This document shows, one piece after another, positions 17,646-24,289 of a DNA stretch of 28,333 bases. How positions within the stretch are numbered: the stretch's first letter is position 1; each line of letters begins with the position of its first letter. The notes beneath the pieces were generated by a model, which had not been told where the DNA came from, ran no database searches, and saw nothing but the letters and a program-made list of their open reading frames with translations. The DNA lies in the NCBI GenBank assembly GCA_964569425.1, contig CAZMVD010000048.1:1-28333 (forward strand), in the 5' to 3' direction. Both the position numbers and the translations under genes were made by a program. The DNA comes from JACQXM01 sp964569425. GTDB taxonomy: Bacteria; Planctomycetota; Phycisphaerae; UBA1845.

Positions 17646-19404
17646 AGTCGGCACCGGACACGCTTTCCTTGAAACGAATCGCCTTGAGCGGCAGAAGCAC
17701 TTCGAATCGGCTGCCGCGGTCGGGCTCACTGAATACCTGAATCGTGCCGCCGTGCGCGGAGACAATGCCGTGCACCACCGACAGTCCCAGGCCCAATCCC
17801 TCGCCGACGTCCTTGGTGGTGAAAAAGGGATCGAACATGCGCCGGCGAACATCGGCGGTCATGCCCTGTCCGGTGTCCTCGACCGAGAGCACCAGCCCCG
17901 TCGCGGCGGTCCTGGTAGTGACCCGAATGGTACCCGATTCGCCCAGGGCCTGTAGTGCATTGACCACCAGATTGACGAGAATCTGCTGAATCTGCACGGG
18001 ATCGGCCCACAGCGTGGGAAGGTCCGCAGCCAGATCGCACGTCAGCGCCACGTTCTTTTCCGCCAGGCGGGGCGCGAGCATCGCAAGACTTTCTTCCACG
18101 AGTTCGTTGAGCGCAACGGCTTTCACTTGCGGGGGGCTCTGGCGGGCGAATAGTTGAAGCTGTTTGACGATATCGCGCGCGTGGAGCGCGGCCTTGACGA
18201 TTTTCTCCAGGTCGGCGCGCGGCGCATCGCCCACATCAGGTGCTTTGGCGGCGAGCTGGGCGAACCCCAGAATGGCGCCCAACGGCTCGTTCAGTTCATG
18301 GGCGAGTCCGGCGGCGAGTTTGCCGATCGTGGCCAGCCGGTCGACCTGGCGAAGCTGTTCTTCGAGGCGCACCCGATGGTGGACCGACTCGCGCCGTTCG
18401 ATGAACAGCGACAATTCTGCAGCAACGGCACGAATGAGGCTCAGTTCGTCGGGGAGGAAGAGTTCCTCAGGCGAGGCCGGGTTCACGCGATAGCCGACCT
18501 CCACAAATCCGCGAGGGAGGTCGTGGACCTCGATGGGCTCTCTCTGGCTGCCTTCCGGCTCGGACCAGCCTGCACTGCGAAACTCGCGGCCATCAAGCGT
18601 GATGCGTGCCACGGCCTGTGCGGGAAACTGCCACGCCGGCGGCAGCAGTTGCACGATGCGTTCCAGCGCCTCGGCGATGGTCAGCTCCGCCTCCTCCGTC
18701 ACGCGGGTCATTCCGTAGAGGCAAGTCAACTCTTTGACGCGTTCGCGCAATGCCGCCTGGGCGCGGCGGTGTGCAATGGCCAGCCCCAGCGTTTGGGCGA
18801 CCGCCTCGTACGACTCGACGGAGCCGGCCGACAGGGTGTTCGCGCCGTCGTATTCCAGCCGCATCAACCCCGCGGTGTGTTCGTCGACGACGAAGGGAAT
18901 CATGGCGAGAGCACCGCTGTGCGAACCGCGCGGCGGACATGGCGGGGCGCCATAGGCGGCCGGCAAATGGCGGATATCCACGGTCCAGAAACTGCCGTGC
19001 GGCGTGCAGCCGGGAAGAGCCCGGTCCACGCATCCCGCCAGGATGTCACCCGCCAACCGTTCCAGGGCCAGCGCCTGAAGGTCGCCTTGGGGTGTGGAAA
19101 CAACGAGGCTTGCGTCCGCGCAAAGCAGTTCGAGGATGCCGTCCCTGGGTCGAGCGGCGTCGGCACGCCAGCGGTAGCAGACGGGTCCGGATCGGGCGCG
19201 AAGTTCAAGCCGGTCGCATTGGGTGATGTCGAAGAGCAGGCGTGTAGCCTCGGGCAAGAACTCGATACGCGATGGTCCGCGGTTGGCGCATTCGAGCAGC
19301 GCGCGGGAGAAGTTGACGAAGGCCGCCAGCGTAGAGGCCTGCGGCGCCATGGCCGCGCCGGTGGGTTGATCAGGATCTGGGGGCATGGTCGTCGCCATGC
19401 GCAT
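17635..19404 (-). CDS. GAF-domain sensor histidine kinase
   Basis: 589 residues with no transmembrane segment, so a soluble cytosolic sensor. Two GAF-like regions occupy about 25-215 and 225-340. The dimerisation domain has the H-box AAGLAHELNEPLGAILGF with phospho-acceptor H369. The ATPase domain has an N-box (LVNLVVNALQAL), DTGQGM, FFTTKDVGEGLGLGLS and GSRFEVLLP. It presumably phosphorylates the overlapping downstream regulator. The H-box type (HELNxPL) is that of NtrB/ZraS-like kinases. The ligand of the GAF domains is unknown: the first holds several Cys residues but no clear haem or iron-sulfur motif. ATG 19404 lies 46 bp after the SGNH/TPR stop and has no clear ribosome-binding site. 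In-frame ATGs follow at residues 3 and 7. Confidence 0.93.
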   Translation of the reverse strand: MRMATTMPPDPDQPTGAAMAPQASTLAAFVNFSRALLECANRGPSRIEFLPEATRLLFDITQCDRLELRARSGPVCYRWRADAARPRDGILELLCADASLVVSTPQGDLQALALERLAGDILAGCVDRALPGCTPHGSFWTVDIRHLPAAYGAPPCPPRGSHSGALAMIPFVVDEHTAGLMRLEYDGANTLSAGSVESYEAVAQTLGLAIAHRRAQAALRERVKELTCLYGMTRVTEEAELTIAEALERIVQLLPPAWQFPAQAVARITLDGREFRSAGWSEPEGSQREPIEVHDLPRGFVEVGYRVNPASPEELFLPDELSLIRAVAAELSLFIERRESVHHRVRLEEQLRQVDRLATIGKLAAGLAHELNEPLGAILGFAQLAAKAPDVGDAPRADLEKIVKAALHARDIVKQLQLFARQSPPQVKAVALNELVEESLAMLAPRLAEKNVALTCDLAADLPTLWADPVQIQQILVNLVVNALQALGESGTIRVTTRTAATGLVLSVEDTGQGMTADVRRRMFDPFFTTKDVGEGLGLGLSVVHGIVSAHGGTIQVFSEPDRGSRFEVLLPLKAIRFKESVSGADYGE

Positions 19405-19450
19405 ACTATCGGAGAAATCGTTGCGATTGGAAACGCCGTCGCCAATCGAC

Positions 19451-22060
19451 TTATTTCGCGCGAACCGGTTGCTGCTGTTCGTAGCTCTTTAACCGCCCGG
19501 ACAGCTCCCTGGCATGGTCTGGATGACTCGCCGAGTTGGCCAACTCGATGGCCTTGCGCATGGTTTCGACGGCGTCATCGAAGCGTCCCTGCTCCGCATA
19601 AGCGGCTGCCAGCGCGTCGAGACATCGCGCATCTTCGAACCGAGTCAATTGGCAGGCGTGGTGTGCGATCTGAACGGCGACGGCGCCATCGCGGACCGCA
19701 TCATCGGGAGACGTGGCCAGGGTCCACGCCAGCGCTTGATTGAGCGGAACGTAGTCGGGAGCTGCGGCCAGCCCTGCGCGGAATACCGACACGGCATCGG
19801 CATGAGCACCGCGGTGCCGTCGGAGCAATCCCAGTCGGTAATAGGCCAATGGATTCTTCGGCGCAAGAGCTATCGTCCGTTCAAAATGACTTTGGGCATC
19901 ATCGAGGTTACCCGTTTCAACCATTGATACCGCAAGGTTGAAATGGGCATCGGGGGAACCGGAACGCAGTCGGACGGCCTCCGCATACTGTTCCAAGGCA
20001 GCTTGGGCATCTCCCTGTTCGAGCAGGCACCGACCCAGGGCGATGCGCGCCTCCGGGCTGTCGGGTGAGATGGTGACGAGTTCTGTTCGGACGGAGAGTT
20101 CTTCCTCCAGGCGCTGTTCTGCGCGATAAGCGGCAGCGAGCAGAACACGCGCAGAGTGCGATCGCGGGTTGAGGCGGATTTCCTCCTGGGCCTTGTCGAT
20201 AGCCTCTTCGTGTCGACCTAGATTCAGGAGTGCGATACCAATGTCCACGTGTATCTCGGGAATCGCCGCATCGATACGGAGCGCCGCCGTGTAATGCTGC
20301 AAAGCCCGCTCGTACAGGCGTTCGCGCATGAGCGTCGTACCGATACCACGATGGGCGCCGGCGTCGGCCGGATCCAAGCGGATGGCCCGTTCAAAACGGA
20401 CGCGGGCATCTTCGATTCGGCCCAGTTCCAGCAGTAGCCATCCGACGGCGACGAAGCGACGCCCCACGCCCGGGTCGATCGAGATGGCCCGCTCGTAGAG
20501 TTCGATGGCTTCGTGAACCTTCCCCTGTCGTTCGTAGACGGCAGCCAGTTCTCCGATGGCGTTGGGATCGTCGGGAATGACACTGGCGGAACGCAGGGCC
20601 AGCCGGTCGGCTTCGTCTTCCTTCCCCGCCCAGCGAAGGACCTTCGCCAGCGTGCCATCGGCGACGGCATGATCGCGGGGACTGAGCGAAGCTTCGATTA
20701 TGGCCGCCACCGCACGGGCCTCTCCATCGCCCCACGAAGGCGATGCGCGGAGGACGCCACGCCTGGCCAGCGCGTCCACGAGGATTCTGCCGAGGAGTTG
20801 ATTCGCCTCGATCGTGGGGTGGACATGATCCAGAAAATCCTCATCGCCGAGCATGGAGTGGCCGTCCGCTCGCAGACGTCTGAGTTCAAGCGCGGCGCGA
20901 AGGTCGATCAGATGTGCACGGTATTGACGGGCCGTTTGCTCAATGACCGTGTTCATTTCGGGGAGAATCCGAAGCGGACACACATCCTCGACCAGCGCGG
21001 CTTCGAATGCCGACTTGGCTGCGTCGTATTGGCGCAAGGCCAGTAGCGCACGTCCCAGCAGGTAATGCAGTTCCGCATACCGATCATCGATGGCCTGAGC
21101 CCGCTTGAGTGAGGCCACAGCCTGCTGGTAGTCCCCTGCCTCCCATGCTGCCCTTCCCGCATCAAAGTGCTCTTGCCATTCAACCAGCGCGTCGGGAGTC
21201 ATTCCGGCGCGATGTTGACTCTTGAAGGGCGAAAAATCACGCAGGTTGACCGGAGGTTGGACAAAAATAACATCCGCTCCGACCGAGCGGGCCAGGGTCA
21301 CCATACGGCCGAGATTGAACCGAAAGTGATCGACGATCTGGCGACGCATCGGTTCATCGCGCTCGTAGTAGTCCAGACCTGCGGCCCAGTCGAGCAGCGG
21401 TTTGACCTCGCCCGTCAGCAGGTATTGTTGCTTTGCAGCCTGTCGCGCGTCCGGACGAAACCTGCGCCAGGCACCGTGCATGACTGCGGCCACGCGCGAG
21501 CGGTTTACGGCTCGGTTAACCCAGGTGAGAACCGGTGGTTCGTCGATGATATCAGCGTAGGTGCGCCGCTCCAGGAACTCGTTGTGGCCCGTGTGGATGA
21601 TGAACAGGTCCGGTTGGTACCGGATCAATTCTTCCATCAGCTTGGCTTCGCGATAGCTCGCGTACGAAACCCCGCCGCAGTTGATGATCTGCCAGTCCCT
21701 CCCCGGGTCGGCGGACTTGGCAAAGGCGCGCAGCCAGCCTGAAAACGAAGTGCGGTCGTCATAGGGATGCCCGTAGGTCGTCGACCCGCCCATGCTGAAG
21801 ATGCGGTATGCGTTGGCGCCTTTGACCACCGGGAACTTCTGGAGATTAAAGAGCCCGACCTTGGAGCGGACGGTTTGAAACACCTCGAGCCCGCCCTCCA
21901 TCGTTTTCTCAAACAGCGGGCTGTCGCCCTTGAAGCCGACATAGGGATCGGCGACGAGATAGGTAGGGCGTACGCCGAACAGTGCAAGGACAATCTCGGC
22001 TAGACCCAGTACAGCCACCACCGCCATCGTGGCGAACACGGCCTTTTTTCTGCGCGACAA
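19451..22060 (-). CDS. Membrane-anchored SGNH hydrolase-like / TPR protein
   Basis: 869 residues from TTG 22060. A basic n-region (RRKK) and one transmembrane helix (about 8-28) anchor it, with the rest probably periplasmic. An SGNH/GDSL-like domain follows: block I GGSTTYG with S93, block II NCGG near G129, block III GHNE with N160, and block V D411-x-x-H414 (DHVHPT). It may therefore be an active esterase or acyltransferase, substrate unknown. A TPR pair at about 300-355 interrupts this domain. From about 455 to 860 there are roughly ten TPR units (for example AIELYERAISIDPG, ARVRFERAIRLDPADA). TTG 22060 has no Shine-Dalgarno. An upstream ATG at 22139 is separated by a G16 run and out of frame by one base. 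The histidine kinase follows 46 bp downstream, so an operon is likely. Confidence 0.88.
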   Translation of the reverse strand: MSRRKKAVFATMAVVAVLGLAEIVLALFGVRPTYLVADPYVGFKGDSPLFEKTMEGGLEVFQTVRSKVGLFNLQKFPVVKGANAYRIFSMGGSTTYGHPYDDRTSFSGWLRAFAKSADPGRDWQIINCGGVSYASYREAKLMEELIRYQPDLFIIHTGHNEFLERRTYADIIDEPPVLTWVNRAVNRSRVAAVMHGAWRRFRPDARQAAKQQYLLTGEVKPLLDWAAGLDYYERDEPMRRQIVDHFRFNLGRMVTLARSVGADVIFVQPPVNLRDFSPFKSQHRAGMTPDALVEWQEHFDAGRAAWEAGDYQQAVASLKRAQAIDDRYAELHYLLGRALLALRQYDAAKSAFEAALVEDVCPLRILPEMNTVIEQTARQYRAHLIDLRAALELRRLRADGHSMLGDEDFLDHVHPTIEANQLLGRILVDALARRGVLRASPSWGDGEARAVAAIIEASLSPRDHAVADGTLAKVLRWAGKEDEADRLALRSASVIPDDPNAIGELAAVYERQGKVHEAIELYERAISIDPGVGRRFVAVGWLLLELGRIEDARVRFERAIRLDPADAGAHRGIGTTLMRERLYERALQHYTAALRIDAAIPEIHVDIGIALLNLGRHEEAIDKAQEEIRLNPRSHSARVLLAAAYRAEQRLEEELSVRTELVTISPDSPEARIALGRCLLEQGDAQAALEQYAEAVRLRSGSPDAHFNLAVSMVETGNLDDAQSHFERTIALAPKNPLAYYRLGLLRRHRGAHADAVSVFRAGLAAAPDYVPLNQALAWTLATSPDDAVRDGAVAVQIAHHACQLTRFEDARCLDALAAAYAEQGRFDDAVETMRKAIELANSASHPDHARELSGRLKSYEQQQPVRAK

Positions 22061-22087
22061 TCGGGCTGTTCGAGGCGCTTGATGGCT

Positions 22088-22103
22088 CCCCCCCCCCCCC
22101 CCC
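22088..22103. repeat. Homopolymeric C16 (G16 on minus strand) tract
   Basis: Sixteen consecutive C on the plus strand, 27 bp upstream of the TTG start of the SGNH/TPR gene. On the minus strand an ATG at 22139 (EKRKQKTSIPT then poly-Gly) reads into it. With 16 G that frame ends after 76 codons at 21909. With 15 G it would join the SGNH/TPR frame without a stop, adding 26 residues (895 in total). Length change by slipped-strand mispairing would switch the reading frame. Confidence 0.9.
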
Positions 22104-22204
22104 GGTGGGAATGCTAGTTTTCTGTTTTCGCTTTTCCATAAGTAGTGTTCAATTCATATCGGCGCTCGAATACGCGGTAGGCAAATGCCAACCCATTACG
22201 GGGC

Positions 22205-22218
22205 GATCGTCAAGGGGG
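22205..22218 (+). repeat. Direct repeat GATCGTCAAGGGGG, copy 1
   Basis: A 14-bp exact copy recurs at 22424-22437. Both are preceded by GGGCGA-like sequence. Function unknown. Confidence 0.7.
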
Positions 22219-22230
22219 AGCATTCCGATT

Positions 22231-22251
22231 CGGCGGCGCGCGGCGCCGCCG
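22231..22251. terminator. Perfect 9-bp GC hairpin
   Basis: CGGCGGCGC at 22231-22239 and GCGCCGCCG at 22243-22251 pair perfectly around a GCG loop, and one more T-A pair is possible. It could terminate or stabilise a transcript leaving the dehydrogenase gene on the minus strand, but no T-run follows and it lies 355 bp past that stop. Confidence 0.4.
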
Positions 22252-22423
22252 ATACGTGAAAAGGACGCAATGTGATGGGTCTATCCAGGAGAAGCAGGAA
22301 ATCCTGTCCCGAGAGTCTCAAGCCGATTCCTCAGCGGGAGGTCGGTAGCAGTCATGGAAGGCGACATGGCGGCGCAGATTGGCACGGCTGGTGGCCATCA
22401 CGGATGCCCACCCATCGGGCGAG

Positions 22424-22437
22424 GATCGTCAAGGGGG
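22424..22437 (+). repeat. Direct repeat GATCGTCAAGGGGG, copy 2
   Basis: Exact 14-bp match to 22205-22218, 219 bp apart. Confidence 0.7.
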
Positions 22438-22606
22438 TGCCATGAAGTCGCAGACTAGGAATCCGACACCCAACGTACCGCGAGTGCGAAGCGCGCGGTC
22501 TCGCCCTGCCAGTGACCGCCGGTGGTGCCGGCGGGAAGCGAATCGCGCCGTCAACCCGATCCCCGCGCTCCACCTCACCGCGCCGCTCGAAACGGCCGAC
22601 GTCCGT

Positions 22607-23587
22607 TCAGGGTACGCCGGCCGGCTGCGGCGGATTGACGCAGTACAGGAACTCTCCCCGTTCGGCATAGGCCTTGACGATGGCGACGGTCTGCTCGGCC
22701 ACGGCCAGTTGTGCCTGCTCGGTGGATGCACCCACGTGGTGCGTGCCATAGACATGGGGAAGCTGCGGCGTGGGGTCCTTGAACTCGGACTCGGCGGCGG
22801 TCGGTTCCACTTCGTAGACGTCGAGCGCGGCACCGGCCAGGCGCTGGGCGCGGATGGCGTCGGCCAGGGCCGCTTCATCGACGATGCCCCCCCGGCTGCA
22901 ATTGAGCAGGAAGGCGGTGGGCTTCATTAGTGCCAATTGACTGGCACCGATCAGCCGCGTCGTCTCCGCGCCGCCCGGCACGTGCAGGGTGACAAAGTCT
23001 GACGCGCGGAGCAGTTCTTCCAGAGGCACGCGGCGCAGGCCGAAGCGCTGCTCGGCATCCGGCCGGGGAATGACGTCGGTGTAAAGCAACTGCATTTCGA
23101 AGGCCGCGGCGCGCTGCGCGACCTCCCAGCCGATGCGCCCCAGCCCCACGATGCCCAGCGTGCGCCCTTTCAGCCCCCGGGCCTTGCTGTATTCTTTCTT
23201 GTTCCATACCCCGCGGCGCAGGTCCGCGGTTTCGTCCACGATCCGTCGGTCCAGCGCGATCATCAGCCCCAGCGTCAGCTCCGCCACGGCCACCGAATTG
23301 GCCCCCGGGCAGTTGCACACGCGAACGTTTCGCTGGGTGGCCGCCGCCACATCAATGGTGTCGTACCCCGAGCCGGCGCGGATCACCAGCGCCAGCGTGG
23401 GCGCGGCGTCGAACATCGGCGCGGTGACCTTGGTGCTGCGGACGATCAGCACTTCAGGCGCGTGCTGGTTGATGGCCTGGATCAGGGCAGCGTCCTTGGC
23501 GCCGACAACGGAGACAACTTCGCACCCGGCGGCGCGCAATGCCTCGATGCCTTGCGACTCAAACTTGTCCGCGATCAACACTTTCAT
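22607..23587 (-). CDS. D-2-hydroxyacid dehydrogenase, phosphoglycerate-dehydrogenase-like
   Basis: 326-residue NAD-dependent enzyme of the D-isomer-specific family. It starts MKVLIADKFE and has RSTKV and AGSGYDTIDV in the substrate domain. The Rossmann motif is GIVGLGRIG near 145-153. The catalytic set is R232 (NCSRGGIVDE), E261 (DVYEVEP) and H284 (GTHHVGAST). The resemblance to the first 300 residues of SerA suggests oxidation of 3-phosphoglycerate in serine synthesis. The C-terminal ACT (serine feedback) domain is absent, and it is shorter than E. coli SerA (about 410). Another 2-hydroxyacid substrate cannot be excluded. ATG 23587 has an ideal AAGGAG (complement of 23594-23599) 6 nt upstream. 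The open frame extending to 23785 is leader sequence. Confidence 0.92.
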   Translation of the reverse strand: MKVLIADKFESQGIEALRAAGCEVVSVVGAKDAALIQAINQHAPEVLIVRSTKVTAPMFDAAPTLALVIRAGSGYDTIDVAAATQRNVRVCNCPGANSVAVAELTLGLMIALDRRIVDETADLRRGVWNKKEYSKARGLKGRTLGIVGLGRIGWEVAQRAAAFEMQLLYTDVIPRPDAEQRFGLRRVPLEELLRASDFVTLHVPGGAETTRLIGASQLALMKPTAFLLNCSRGGIVDEAALADAIRAQRLAGAALDVYEVEPTAAESEFKDPTPQLPHVYGTHHVGASTEQAQLAVAEQTVAIVKAYAERGEFLYCVNPPQPAGVP

Positions 23588-24034
23588 GGGGGGCTCCTTT
23601 CTGGTGCCAGTCCGACCCGCACGGCATTCCCACACAGACGGGCGAACGGCCCGTTCGCCGGGTTCGCCCGCCATGGGCAAAGGCGGTGGAAAACTCCTTG
23701 CAAACGGCGTTCCGGACGACAACTGGGCTCCTGGAATCCTGCCCGATTTAACAGTCAGACTGCTTGACAGCGACTCTTGACCCACGGTGCCGATTCAAAA
23801 GATGGCAGCGGATTGGAACGAGCAGTCTGGAACCGTTGTGGTATATTGAGTATGGCGGCAGGTGCGCTGGACCATGGGCGCCCATCGCCGGGTCCTGCGC
23901 CGGGTGTGGCCGACGGCTGATCCGGTCCGGCGAGAGAGGGTACACGGTCGCACCAGGGTCAACGCCAGCCATGTTCGGCTCGGGTTTAACGTAGACCGCG
24001 AAGGCGTGAGAGGCCGGGCGGCAAAGGTGCGGGC
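23588..24034. other. Divergent intergenic region with palindromes
   Basis: 447 bp between the dehydrogenase and the zinc-ribbon gene. It holds the leader palindromes at 23640-23669, TTGACA at 23764-23769 without a matching -10, TATATT at 23842-23847 without a matching -35, and a perfect 12-bp palindrome ATGGGCGCCCAT at 23874-23885 that could be an operator. No gene was recognised. Confidence 0.5.
23640..23669 (-). promoter_or_regulatory. Leader palindromes upstream of dehydrogenase gene
   Basis: GGCGAACGG-C-CCGTTCGCC at 23641-23659 is a near-perfect palindrome. A second GTTCGCCC at 23662-23669 can pair with GGGCGAAC at 23640-23647 instead. Two mutually exclusive hairpins are therefore possible in the presumed leader, 53 nt before the start codon. 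It could be a protein-binding site, an attenuator, or chance in GC-rich DNA. Confidence 0.35.
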
Positions 24035-24223
24035 ATGTTTACAAACCCGATGACCACGATTGTGACGCTGATCCTGGGTGCGTTGGCGTTGGGCGCGGCG
24101 TACCTGATGGTCAAAGCCTGGCGCGCCACCACCGGCGGAGGGCGGCAGGTATGCAAGCGCTGCCGTACCGAGAATCCGGCGCACGCCCGCTATTGTTCAT
24201 TGTGCGGAAATTCGCTCACCTGA
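24035..24223 (+). CDS. Small membrane protein with zinc ribbon
   Basis: 62 residues. One transmembrane helix (about 8-28, TIVTLILGALALGAAYLMV) is followed by a short linker and a C-terminal zinc ribbon with two CxxC knuckles, VCKRCRTENP and YCSLCGNSL. The ribbon would face the cytosol if the basic segment (KAWRATTGGGR) marks the inner side. AAAGG about 7 nt before ATG 24035 is a good ribosome-binding site. The first SPFH gene starts 66 bp downstream on the same strand, so it is probably the first gene of the SPFH operon and may help organise those proteins. That role is inferred from position only. Confidence 0.8.
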   Translation: MFTNPMTTIVTLILGALALGAAYLMVKAWRATTGGGRQVCKRCRTENPAHARYCSLCGNSLT

Positions 24224-24289
24224 GTATGTGGCGTTGGCGGCGGAGTTTTGGAACGATGGCCGCCCAGTATTCCGGAAAGGACGGAACCA

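Larger units (their letters stand above)
22061..22606. other. Intergenic region with homopolymer, hairpin and direct repeats
   Basis: 546 bp between the SGNH/TPR start and the dehydrogenase stop. It holds the C16 run, an AT-rich stretch (about 22108-22162), a 14-bp direct repeat and a strong GC hairpin. Frames crossing it lack ribosome-binding sites and coding character: for example one from 22379 runs into the antisense of the dehydrogenase, and a short ATG frame begins at 22442. I recognise no RNA gene. Confidence 0.5.

Noticed and set aside
17646..17852. Upstream extension of the response-regulator frame
   Set aside because: Lies within the kinase ATPase domain in another frame; the receiver domain begins naturally at 17645.
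18154..19743. 529-codon plus-strand frame
   Set aside because: Antisense to the histidine kinase and the end of the SGNH/TPR gene; no motif.
22379..22930. Plus-strand 183-codon frame beginning in the intergenic region
   Set aside because: More than half is antisense to the dehydrogenase; composition is Arg-rich shadow type.
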